From positions 2,058,001-2,122,000 of the forward strand of contig JBAJFE010000042.1 of NCBI GenBank assembly GCA_037903355.1: a stretch of 64,000 nt of DNA, written 5' to 3'. The translations under genes were made by a program, and so were the position numbers. Positions 14,089-25,500 of the stretch are shown here, in pieces. How positions within the stretch are numbered: position 1 is the stretch's first letter; every line of letters starts with the position of its first letter. The DNA is from Trichuris trichiura. Taxonomy: Eukaryota; Nematoda; Enoplea; Trichinellida; Trichuridae. Under the pieces are notes generated by a model. That model had not been told where the DNA came from. It worked only from the letters and a program-made list of their open reading frames with translations, and ran no database searches.

Positions 14089-15142
14089 TGATTCGTCCAA
14101 AATGTTGAGCGTTTCACCACGCTAAGCTGAATCCGCGTTATATAGGATACCCTATGAAAGAGGCCAAATAACTTGTACTCTAGCCGCGCGTCTCTTCCTG
14201 CCCTCTTAAATTCCCTCCGCAACGATTATCATGCCTAGTGATCCTTCGAAGCTTGGTACTACGGAATCTAGCAACGAGATACAGGCATCAGTGAGACTGC
14301 ACTTGTCCAATGGGCTTAGCCATCAGGGTCCAGGCCGTTAGATACAGGAAAGGATGAAAGCAAGATGCTCTTTCTTTAAACGCCAGGGAATCGCCTTGCT
14401 TTAATGAGCTAAGCGATGTACCGGTGCGCGGAATGGGTACAGAGCAGGGGTAATATAAAATACATAGGCCCATTTAAGCAGAAATAGTGAAATCACACAG
14501 AACACATCAACATCTACGGCAGAAACGTTTGGGTCATCATGAATCAATTTACCCACTTTCTGTAGGTGGGCGCAGATACCCTGGAGAACGGCCAGTCCTG
14601 CGGTTTCCTGAACTTGTTGGTAGCGAAACTTCTCGCCTTTAAAAGTTAGTCTCCGCAGCCGCCGGAGCTTTACTTAAAAACATTGTTATAGGGAGCTGTC
14701 TCTCTCTTTTCTTCGCTTTATCGAATAGATCTTCTAGCGGCTTCAATGAAGCCGTTATTCCTCATGTAACTATGATGCCACGTTCCATAAATGGATCGCA
14801 TTCAGCAGTCGTATCCTTTAGGACCTGCGCTTGCCGAAAAATACTGGCAAGCTTTTGAAGCGTTCAGTCTGAGGGTGTTTGAGCTTCTTTATCTTCCATA
14901 ACGTCGTCGTCGTCGTCGTCGCTGCCCGTAGGAGATTGCATCAGTTCCTCGAGTTTCTCGCTGGTGAACAGTTTTCCACAATTTTTTATGTGCTCCCTGA
15001 TGTCGTTTTCTATAATGTCAGAGAAACCCTCGTCTCCCATATTCTGGTAACAATCAGCCCTCGTTATCTGCCGTTAATTCGTCCAAAATTTTGAGCGTTT
15101 AACCGCGTTAAGCTGAATCCGCGTTATATAGGACACCCTATG
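14089..15142. repeat. Direct repeat of about 70 bp resembling a pogo-type end
   Basis: Two direct copies (about 14089-14160 and 15073-15142) share ATTCGTCCAAAAT, GAGCGTTT, AAGCTGAATCCGCG and TTATATAGGA. The reverse complement contains TATAACGCGGATTCAG, a pattern typical of pogo/Tigger element ends. The copies bracket about 900 bp of transposase-like debris, so they may be termini of successive truncated insertions. Confidence 0.5.
14640..15070 (-). pseudogene. pogo/Tigger-like transposase C-terminal fragment
   Basis: Translating the minus strand from 15070 gives GDEGFSDIIENDIREH, then FTSEKLEELM, then a run of Asp (from the CGTCGTCGTC repeat at about 14902-14921), and further on FDKAKKRERQ...ITMFLSKA. 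This order (Phe-Ser-Asp-Met/Ile acidic block, Glu-rich stretch, then a basic K-rich segment leading to MF) is that of the C-terminal tail of CENP-B/Tigger-type transposases. Stops and frame changes break it, and no DDE catalytic core is seen. Assignment rests on the tail only. Confidence 0.5.
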
Positions 15143-15364
15143 AAAAAGTTCCTGGAGTTCCTCATTGGCGAACTGTTCGCCCCAATCTTCTACGTACTCT
15201 GAGATATCGTCTTCTATCATGTCGGAAAAACCCTCATCTCCCAACTCCTTGGCAATATTCACTACGTCCGTGAGCTCCTCATCGATGGCACCTAAGTCCT
15301 CACATTCACTGACTGCGTCTCCCCACGAACGCTTCCAGCAACCACTGACTGTTCTAGGCTTCAT
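15074..15364 (-). pseudogene. Second pogo/Tigger-like transposase fragment
   Basis: An open minus-strand frame reads DEGFSDMIEDDISEYVEDWG and FANEELQEL before entering the roughly 70 bp end repeat (15073-15142). It is homologous to the fragment at 14640-15070 but independently diverged, so there are two partial copies in tandem. Only the transposase tail is present, so it cannot be functional alone. Confidence 0.55.
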
Positions 15365-15612
15365 CTCGTGTACTGCGTGTAAAAGATGACGTTGCTATTT
15401 CACGGCGGACAAACTGCGTTGTATAGAATCCACGGATAACGCGGGCCGACTGTTTTGCCAGAGTTTCCATATTGCGCTGCTTCGTTTCTTTATTCTATCC
15501 TTTTTTATATGTTCTGATAACATAAAATTCACTAAAAATGAGGCTAAGTCTTTTGGCTTCTTTTTGTACGGATTTTCTATGTCCCGTTGAAAAACTTTTA
15601 TTAATAAACTGT

Positions 15613-15652
15613 CCGTAGCTTTCAGGTCCGAACTTGACCCGTCATCAGCGGT
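15613..15652 (-). ncRNA. Hammerhead-ribozyme-like motif
   Basis: Minus strand: CTGATGA (rc of 15642-15648), C, then stem GGGTC/GACCT allowing one G-U pair, then GAAA (rc of 15620-15623) and GCTACGG. It is the mirror partner of the motif at 16734-16773. Confidence 0.5.
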
Positions 15653-16733
15653 CTAAGGATTGACGTATGAATAAAATGCACTAGTAACGTGCAAGGTGTA
15701 TAGCTGTTTAAAGGCCAGTGTTTTAAAGTGGGCCTTGTAGTTCTTTTCTCTTTGTCTATCAGCAGTTCGAGCGGGTGTATCCAATTTTAGTTGAGCGAGC
15801 AACAATTCGAGCGGGTTACAATATTCGTCCATATTTCATTTATTTCCGCTCCTTTATCTCGGTTGTAGGTTGTGTTGTTTCTAATATACAGAGCTTCCTT
15901 AATTTTTCGTAAGCGTGCATTCTTTTCATAACATAAAACTTTTGCGCCAAGGCTTAGATTGCAATGTGATGCGTGTTCCACAACAGCCGAGGCTAGTATT
16001 GCCTTCTCCATGGTGATCCTTGGGTCTGATATTGGTCTTCCACGTTGTCTTGTGTGGTTGTTGCCGTTGCTGAGAATGTTTTTAGCGTTGTTATAAGTGG
16101 TTAACCCCTTTATGTGTTCATTGAATCTGTGTTCGAGGGTGTTGCCCGTTTCCCCAATGTACACTCCTGAACAGGGACATTCGATTGCGTAGACTAATCC
16201 TGTCCTTTTGTTTTCTGGGATTTTCGTTTTGTCCTTCCGGAGAATGTCCTGAGGTTGCGATTCAATGAACACATAAAGGGGTTAACCACTTATAACAACG
16301 CTAAAAACATTCTCAGCAACGGCAACAACCACACAAGACAACGTGGAAGACCAATATCAGACCCAAGGATCACCATAGAGAAGGCAATACTAGCCTCGGC
16401 TGTTGTGGAACACGCATCACATTGCAATCTAAGCCTTGGCGCAAAAGTTTTATGTTATGAAAAGAATGCACGCTTACGAAAAATTAAGGAAGCTCTGTAT
16501 ATTAGAAACAACATAACCTACAACCGAGATAAAGGAGCGGAAATAAATGAAATATGGACAAATATTGTAACCCGCTCGAATTGTTGCTCGCTCAACTAAA
16601 ATTGGATACACTCGCTCGAACTGCTGACAGACAAAGAGAAGAGAACTACAAGGCCCACTTTAAAACACTGGCCTTTAAACAGCTATACACCTTGCACGTT
16701 ACTAGTGCATTTTATTCATACGTCAATCCTTAG

Positions 16734-16773
16734 ACCGCTGATGACGGGTCAAGTTCAGACCCGAAAGCTACGG
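16734..16773 (+). ncRNA. Hammerhead-ribozyme-like motif, best core
   Basis: ACCG, then CTGATGA (16738-16744), C, a perfect 5 bp stem II GGGTC/GACCC around the loop AAGTTCA, GAAA (16763-16766), GCTA and CGG. ACCG and CGG can pair as a short stem I. There is one extra C between A9 and stem II; an extra nucleotide there is known in some natural hammerheads. Stem III would be the loop-less AGCU, which suggests action as a dimer. Activity is untested. Confidence 0.55.
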
Positions 16774-16974
16774 ACAGTTTATTAATAAAAGTTTTTCAAC
16801 GGGACATCGAAAATCCGTACAAAAAGAAGCCAAAAAATGAAATTATTTGGTCCCGTACAAAGACACTATATCTTCAAAACGAGGCTAAGTTTATAAAAAA
16901 GAATCCACGGCTTAATGCAGGAAAGCTGCCAACAACCAGGGCCCAATTCTTTCGTGCCACTTTAAATATTAATA

Positions 16975-18270
16975 CAAGGGTTGTTCAAAAATTTTCCGGA
17001 AAAATTTTAAAAAAATTTATTTGCAATGATATCAGATTTAATTCTCAACGTATCTTCCGTCAACCTCTAGGCACTTCTGCAGACGGTGTCTCCACTTCCG
17101 CAGACCTTACCTGTAGAATCCCGGGGCTGTTTATGGCACCAAGTCGAGACGGCGCGGTTCGCGTCATCTGTTGACTTGAACAGCGTGCCTTTTAAATTTT
17201 CTTTTAACTTTAGGAAGAGGAAGAAGTCTGACGGGACAACATCTGAACTGTAGAGCGGGTGTGCAATGACGTCCCACCAAAACTCACGAAGAACAGTCGT
17301 CACAGTACTTCCCGAAAGAGCCGGCGCGTTATCATGTTAGAAAATAACACTGAGGTACAACTTGCCGCGCTGTTTTTTTGCCAGTAAGTTCTTTAATTTT
17401 TGCAATACTGCTTTGTAATAACTTGCCGTGACTGTTCGCTCTCCCGCGAGGAGGTCAGTCAGAAGTATACCGTCTGAGTCCCAGAATATGATTGCCATAG
17501 CCTTTCTAGTCGACCGCTCCACTTTGAACTTGACTGGACTTGCTGACTCCCTCGATAACCATTGCTTGGCTTGGATCTTACTCTCAGAGTCATATTGGTA
17601 GACCTAAATTTCATCTCCCATGAGAATACGGTCGAAGGACCCAGTTTCATTTCTTTCAATTTTCTAAAAGCTCCAGAGGAAGGTTAACGCGTCAAACTAG
17701 CTGTTCTTCGGGCAACGCTTCCGGAACTCACTGAGCTGAAAGCTTCCTCAGACCACAGGTTTCATGCAATATTACAAATGCTAAATGGAGGGAGATCCTG
17801 GCCATTCTATCAATCTTTCTGATGGTAATTCTGCGGTCTTCTTCCACTAGGTTCCGGACAAGGGACAAGGTTCCTTCGCTCGCTGCGGTTGCTGGTTTTC
17901 CAGCTCTCAGGTCGCCTTCGGTGGCTTCTCTGACCTCCTTGAAACGCCCTATCGACCCACAGACAACCGATTTAGATGGTGCACTACTTCCGTAAACCTG
18001 CTGCAAAAATTGAATAATCCTCATGAGCTGCCAACCAAGCTTGGATAAAAATTTATTGTTAGATATGAGTTCAAACCGAAGATTTTCCATACGACAAGGA
18101 AAACAATTACTTTAGCAGCAGCTTGTACCACACTGGGGCAGCGTCAGATAAGGCTACCTCTCCATATAAGTCTGAAGATAACAGAGATAAGATTAAACAT
18201 GTTTTAGCCCATCGCTTGGCGTCCTGTTAGACACTGCATCATCTTTCCGGGAACTTCCGAACATCCTTCA
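16975..18270 (-). mobile_element. mariner copy 2, uninterrupted but dead
   Basis: A 1,296 bp Tc1/mariner element flanked by TA (16973-16974 and 18271-18272), with inverted ends related to those of copy 1. On the minus strand the transposase reads from about 18090: N-terminal helix-turn-helix region (RRITIRKIDRMARIS, then [14 protein letters not shown]), FWDSDGILL near 17490, HDNAP near 17330, and PSDFFLFLKLKENLKGTLF near 17230. The frame shifts several times and a stop (SVIF*) precedes HDNAP, so no functional protein is made. It is inverted relative to copy 1. Confidence 0.9.
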
Positions 18271-19508
18271 TATTACTGTTAACTCAAAATGTTCACACAC
18301 AATGAACTGTTAGTTGCAGAGTTTTCCTAAAATAGGGAACCAGAAGCTATGAGACTGCAAGTGAGCGAAAAACTGAGGATAAAATGTTGCGTCTGTCAGT
18401 GGATAAAACCATGCAGAAAATGCAGTTATTTGAAAAAGAGTGACAAATAAAGTTGCATTAGTGATGAACATGTTTTGTAAATATCAACAGTATACTCATA
18501 TGGATTCAAGCGAAACCGTGAAATGAAAGCTAGGCTAAGACCACTCCCCCAAGTGTTCCCTATATGAAACCTTAATAAGGGACTGCAACGTCTCTCTTAG
18601 TTTTCTCTTGAAATAACTTCAGTAAAGTCATATGAAAAACGACTTCAGTTCCTATTTCAAATACAAAGTCGTATCCAAGGTTATATATAATTTCTATACT
18701 TCTATTAATTTTAACTTTATCGTTGAATTATGACCCTTCTGTAACAATAGACGGCTCTTTTCAATTATATGCTTTTACCTTACGGTGTAAGACTGTCTGA
18801 ACACGAAGCACAAGTTGCCTAGTGCTATCTTCAATTCTATGAGCGCAAGTAGACCTTGTGGGGATGAAGGATGGTGAAAGTGCTACTGCTTTTTTGGTTC
18901 AAGCTTGGATTGCTTGCACACAGCGGGACCAACAGGTCTATATTATTCTGGAACGGGTTAAGAGGAATCAACCATAGAATGCTAAGCAGGAGGTAACGTA
19001 CAATGAGCTATGACTCCATCAAATGTCCTTAACGCTTCTTATCGATGAATTCTTTTAAGCTCTACCATAATTTGTTTTGATACTTCACTTATTCTTATAT
19101 TACATCGTTTTAACTCGCCGAAGACGAGGCAAGGCCAATGCTGAAAGCCGGGAAATGTAAAAACTGCTTGTTAATAAACTTAGATAACAAAGGGCTGTCT
19201 CGTGAATAATCTTCATATCAAAATCGACAATATCATCAACATAACTTGAAGTGACTATGTTTTTAGCTATGTTACATTTTTTCATAATTGTAATTGTTGG
19301 AGAAAGTTATTCCATAAAATGAGAATGTTGAACCTGATAATGCTAAATCAATGAAATGCTTAAAATTCAAAAATGGTCAGTGTGTTGAACACCATGGAGC
19401 TTAAGCTGCGTTGAGGATCGTGTATTTATACTCCACTTTGTTTAACTTATAAAGTTTTAGTATTACTGACTGATGACAGCCCCCTTTCAATAACTGGAAC
19501 TCGTATGC
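18271..19508. other. Intergenic, no recognised gene
   Basis: A+T-rich sequence upstream of receptor B. A weak hammerhead-like relic may lie at about 19112-19143 (CCGAAGACG ... GCTGAAAGCC), but its core does not match well. The signal peptide exon of receptor B should lie here or further upstream, but I cannot place it. Confidence 0.4.
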
Positions 19509-22500
19509 TGTCGACTATTGCCAGATACCTTCAGACAGGTGAACGACTAGCTGTCAACCGGTTCGAACGGGTTGTCGACGCAGCAACTGTAAAAAAAAGT
19601 GAACTTCTTATGAAAGTTGAAAAAGAACAAAAGAAATGTTCAATATTTTAGGTCTGAAAGAAGAAGGACATGGATTGCAAACGGTGATAAGTTTGCTGAC
19701 GAACGATACGGTTATTTCGAAACTAAGATCATATGCAGAGAAGCATAAAATTCCCTTCGTACAGATTGATCAGAACTGTAGAAACGACTATGATTCTGTC
19801 AGCTTTCAGGAAGCCACTTCATCAAACCTTAGAAAAGGTGATTCAATGTAGTTAGCAGTCTAAATTGCGCACTTAATTTTTGGACACGAATTATCCTTGT
19901 GACGTCACAAAAATCGTCAGAGAAAGCTGTTATTAATTACTAACACGACGGGCATCTGTTCTACAGCAACTTAACTTGAACATTTTGACTTGAAGGTATT
20001 GTGAAGACAATAACGTTCAGTAGACACTGTGTTCTACCTTAAAAGGTTTTTGTGCTTCTTTATTAATGCTGTATTTTCGCGTCCCACGAAGTATTCAGAA
20101 CAAAGGTTTAGCAGCGAATGAGCCCGTGTACTAGACACCATTATTCTGCTAAAAGCGAAAAATGTCATCAGTTACACAATGAATACCCCACTAAAGACTA
20201 AAAGAGCAGATATAATTTAAAAGCAAAGAATGTACCAACCTTGGCAGCTCAACGCGTCAGAGCTTCCTCAACAGACTTGGGAGCTGTTCACACTTGTTTT
20301 GCCTTTCCGTTATATGTACGAGCACAGATAGGTTAAGCAAAGCTATGATGTTTGGTAGATCAGGTCTGTTAAGAACACTCTCAACCTCATAGTTTGATAT
20401 GGAGATGTCCGTTTTGGTACGAAGCTTCTAAATATAGAAAACGTCTCATCGGAACAAAGGGCAACAGTTAGCCGTTAATACAGCATGGGACAAACTGCGA
20501 TTGACCTTTCATGGCCTGCTTGTCCCATCTGGTCCTTAGAGCGAAACTTCCACTGAATCAAATAGTGGTAGCCTTTTTCGTATTAAACCTACCTCTTCCT
20601 TTCAGCTGAACCTACTTATTGAGAAATTTGCATGCAAATAAAAAGCATTTACTCATAACGTTCAAGGCGCACATATGTACATATCAGTTATCCCGCCATG
20701 GTTTACTATGCTTGGTGTTCTGGTGCCTCTGACAAGTTTTCAGCAACTAGACGCTGTAATTGTACTTCACGATGACTACTTCGGTAATTTTGTTTTCATG
20801 CCCCTACTGAGTGCAAGCCAGCTTGTCCTTTCAGAAAACCTGCTTAATGAGTTGACAGAAATGGTCAGTGAAAAAATAGGAGTCAGCTTAATGAAGATTG
20901 GATCTGATGAAGCACGTCACTGGATGCAACAAAGTTGCACAAATATGAATAAAACAACATTCCTACTTCTGATGTCAGAAACAATGGTACTTCAAGAATG
21001 CCTAAAGCAACTGGAGAACTGCAGCAAGGCCGTAGGTTCGCGCATCATTGCGATAACAACAGTATCCCATTAAATGATAACGGACGTTCATACTTCAAGA
21101 AATTTATTAGGATATTACCCCATTCGACATGTACCTTATATTTGTACGAACATTGTGGATACGACCACATTATGTCAATTCCATGGAGGAGATAGACACA
21201 ATTATCGAATGGTGCAAGCAAGAAAATTTAGATACTGATTTGTTCAGAATGGGTAAAGAGGTAACACTGCAGCTGTAATGCATTTCTGAATTGAAGATAG
21301 TTTTTACAGCTGGAAATATCTTTCTATTATCGCATATTCTCAGTCGTCGCAGCAAAACACGCAGTTCCAAATAAAGACATCCAGCTATCTACTTTATTCG
21401 TCCGTTGTCTTTCCGATCTGCAAGAAAATAGCACTCAGCCCGCAGTCACAGAACTGGTAGGTTGCCTTAAAGCATTTTAAAGTTTCCACACTGCGTACTG
21501 CCTAGTGCAAGAAGAAGCCAGAATTTGGACCTTACGTAAAATTGAATAATGATATCTTCTTTGAAGACATTCACTTGAATATTTACCATATTTTTGTTGC
21601 ACCGGTCTCTAAGGAGATCTACCTGGTAAAAAACATTGGATTAAGTGATAATAAAAAGTTAATGACGCAGGTCGCAAAATGGAATGAAGCAAATGGTATT
21701 GTCATTTTCGAAAAACGCGAATTATTTCCCTTTGAAGAGCGCAGCAGCCATTACCGCATTGCGGTAATACAGGTTCTCTGATTGCTCCTGATTATTTTTA
21801 ACGTCAGTTTGTAACTTGCTGTTCAGGGCGCCCCCTTCATTCAAATACAACAGGACAAAAGTGGATCCCGTCGCTACACCGGCTATTGCATGGATTTGAT
21901 CAAAAAAATTAGCGAACAGCTCAATTTCACGTACGAAGTATACGACGTTCCTTTGGTGCAATACAAAAGGCTTTATTTCGAAAAAGCCATGAAAGGTAGC
22001 AAGATTTATGGAATAGTTCCAGAACTTCACGAAGGAGTAAGTAAGACTCTCCACTTCTATTGAAGGCAGCTTTAAGGCGGACTATGAATTAGATTTGAAT
22101 ATGCATGACAGAGAAACTTTACACGGAAGTGGGTGTACTTCATAATGCCCACATTTTGGCTCAGATATTGAAAGTCCACTATGAAATTGTTGTTAGGGCT
22201 ATACATGTTACCAGCGTATAATTTTGCCTCCACGAACGGTGATAAAACCAGTGAAAGTATTTGAATAAAAATAACATATCTTACGTACTGAGAATCCTCC
22301 TTTCTCGTTATTGTCAGTTTCAGCAAGTGACACTGAAAAGCCTATTTAAACCCCTTCTGAGATTTTAATAGTTTCCATGCATATGGCCAACAAAGCCAAA
22401 ACAGTGCGTATAGAAGGGTGGACTGGAGATTATGTATTTTTAGAATGCTAATATCGCGCTGGCAAATATTCATCCAACATCAGCGGGAGAACTGCTGGTT

Positions 22501-25500
22501 GATTTCACTATACCATTTTACGAGGATGTCGGTTTAGCAGCGCTGATAAAGATAAGCAAAGAATCAAACGCACTTTGGCAATTCCTACTCATAATTGAAT
22601 GGCCTGTGGCATTGTGCACGGTGCTTTCAGTGCTGATTTCGAGTGCGCTGCTTACGCTTTTAGACACTTTCAGCCCCTTCAGTTGGCATAACAGAAAAAG
22701 CTATGAAATCAGAGAAGCTGAAAAAAAGCACCTGCTAATGAAAGAGAACTTATGGTTTTGCATGATGTCCTTCACTTTACAAGGTACCATGTTTTTTATT
22801 AAACTATAATAAGTCATACTTTAAACCTATTTAGACATGGTCAAAATATTCATCTCGGTAATTCACCTACGTTAAATTATTCACAAGCTACGAATGTTTT
22901 AACAATAACGTTAAGTAGAATTTAAGAAGCTGATGAAAGTTATTTTGCACTTAGCATAAGAAGCCAATGAAATCATTCCTTCCGTAAGGAATGACGCAAT
23001 ATTAGAATTCCCGAAAAGTTAAAAACAAAAACATAAGCGAAAATGTAGACTTACTGCTGTGGCATGCGTTGCGCATGTGGCTAAACACCAACGGCTTTCA
23101 GTTGTCGAATAAAATTATACTCGATAATAGCAGCCCTATTTTGCATAAATGAATCCAGGTCAAAACCTTGTTTAAACATAATATTTCAAGAATAACAAAT
23201 CAGAGTCTGAACTCAAAAAGAATACTGTAGATGCAGCTATTTAAAATTTGTCGTTTGCTTTCTACGAATTCGATAGACAAAACGGGCAGGTGTGAACAAT
23301 ATAATTCCTTGTAATTACGAGTAGGCCGTGCCGCCAATTTTCAATGTTCAAGAGTTCATGGTTAGAGCACATCAATTACTCACAACGTTCAACACCTAAT
23401 TGCTTTCAGCTACTGTTACCAGGAATATATTAATTCTAATATGGCATGTATCCGCAGGTGTACAGAACTTGGCTAATTCCAGGCGCAGGAGAAAATCCAA
23501 GAAATCTCAGTGGACGCATAGTTGTGGCTGCATACTGGATCTGCATTTTCTTGTTAACAGGAACCTATTCAGCTGTTCTGGCAAATCGTCTTACTAGCAG
23601 AAGCTTTCTGCAAGAACTAGACGACGTTGAACAATTGTTTGACCAAAACAAGATCCACTATAGTGTGGTCGAAGGTTCGTCATCCATGAAGTACTTTCAA
23701 CGACTTGCTGAAGTTGAAAAGGCCTTAGTCGAGTAAGTTACTCTTACAGTGTCAGTTTACACTTTATCAAGCTTCAAAATATGATGGGAGTTTCTCAAGG
23801 CAGGTCTGTCTGCATTAACAGCAAATACTTTTCGAAACTGAATGGTGCCTCCACAACCTTTCTATCGGCATAAGTAAAAGCTTTATAAAAGTAAGAGATC
23901 TCAGCTCCACAACAGAAGAATGCAAGTCCATGAGTGATTTGTATCTGAATACTGTTTGCAAGTTCCATGAGAAGATTGAGTTCCTAACAGTGATATCCTT
24001 ACAGTTGAAATGTTATGGGATACGCATCAGGTTTGTAAACAGACAAGACGTATGGGTTATTTATTAGGGCCTGTAGGAAAGGTGTAGTTTCGCAACTGAT
24101 CCCAGAGATACGGTAAATTCATTCCAGTATGATAAGCAAGAAAAATTACAAACGGTATTACAAACGGTATACAAATTGTTCTGTATTTTCTCTTACAATT
24201 TGCTCATCCATCCGTTGGTAGGGCATTTTGAAGTTTACTTACAGATAGATACTTACTTAGATACATCCAACAGGCCAAACCCGTGAATCTGAAGACCTAC
24301 TATGAAAAAAATTACAAACGTGCATTTTCTAGAAATTGGAGAAAACGGGTAAAGAACCCTTCACTCGAACCAGTCGATCGGGCGTACATTGCTACTTGGG
24401 ACTACCCCTTTCCAAGATTGTACTATAAAATATTCAAGTTCATAAAACATGTTGGGATGCCGAAGACAAGTCGCGAAGGGATTGACCGCGTCCTCAATTC
24501 AAATCCGCCGGCACACTTCGTCCTTCTAGGTAATCTTTGAATTATACATTTGCAGGACTCATAATCTAATTTCACGCTAGAAATTTGCTTCACTGCTACT
24601 GCATGCGAATGTAGCAGGTTTATTCTTGTGTACGGAAGTGAGATTTTCAGGAATTACGTCTTTCGAGAAACGCGCTAAACCAAAATGCTGCAGTTACGGT
24701 AAAATAATATTGTGATACTAGGGCAACAAGCCTGTGAGTATTCTTCGGTTTCAGAGAGCAGCATTTAGCTTTCATATTATTAGCATATGGTTAACCCAAG
24801 ATAGTGTAAGTGCAACATGTGATGCGAAAGTCAAATTCATTAATACTGTGAAATTTCGTTACCCAAACTATACTTGCTAAGAGGCAGTTAGGATAATGCA
24901 ATGCCAACTGACTAACAGAAATCGTAATCGCCGTCATTTGCATTTCAGATATTTGATTTTTGTAGCGAAGTTTGTATGTTTTCATTACAACAATCTTTCT
25001 TAGTAAAAAGAGCCATCTGAAGTCTTAGAAAAATAGTAGGATAAACATAGGAGGCGAAGGACCAGGTTTGTAGATTTGCTTTGAAAAAAATAGGACACCG
25101 ATAACTATTCGTACGACGCCAGTCCAGGCACAAAACTACGATAGCACGGCGCAGACTAATGATCTTGCAGCACTTAGTTAACTATATATTCTACTCGATC
25201 ATATGCAGAGGCTATCAGTTCATTGAATAATTTGTATAAATGGCGTCTTCCAGACTTAGAAACTTATAGCAACAGAAAAAATAGCGTTCAAGGAATGATA
25301 GTGTCACAGCTTGGACGTCATTCGTTCACTGCATAACTGTGCTGTTCTCCTGGTTGAGCTTGTATAATCGAATGTATGGACAGTTAGGTTTCGCAGAACT
25401 TGGAGTATTATGCGCAAATCGCTTTTTACGCTACCGCAAGAGACTTGTCCCTTTCAACGACCTTAGCATGCACAAATACGCGCAGGAATACCTCGTTTCA

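Larger units (their letters stand above)
15550..16876. mobile_element. Palindromic Penelope-like element, two 5'-truncated copies head to head
   Basis: Two inverted copies of the 3' part of a PLE meet near 16255. The left copy (minus) holds the C-terminal frame from 16272 down to 15787, and the right copy (plus) holds it from 16255 to 16599. Both encode the end of the GIY-YIG endonuclease region (RHITMEKAIL-like block, NNITYNRDKGAE, NCCSLN). The left copy reaches further upstream and includes YAIECPCSGVYIGETGNT. Hammerhead-like motifs flank each. Near-identical direct repeats AAATGAGGCTAAGT (15536-15549) and AAACGAGGCTAAGT (16877-16890) are the target duplication. An extra tail of about 45 bp occurs on the right only. 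The arms are nearly identical, implying recent formation or gene conversion. Confidence 0.88.

Noticed and set aside
14902..14921. (CGT)n repeat as a stand-alone microsatellite
   Set aside because: On the minus strand it encodes an Asp run inside the Tigger-like tail, where acidic runs are usual, so it is reported there.
19112..19143. Hammerhead-like CCGAAGACG ... GCTGAAAGCC upstream of receptor B
   Set aside because: The first core box is CCGAAGA rather than CTGANGA, and the stem pairs poorly.
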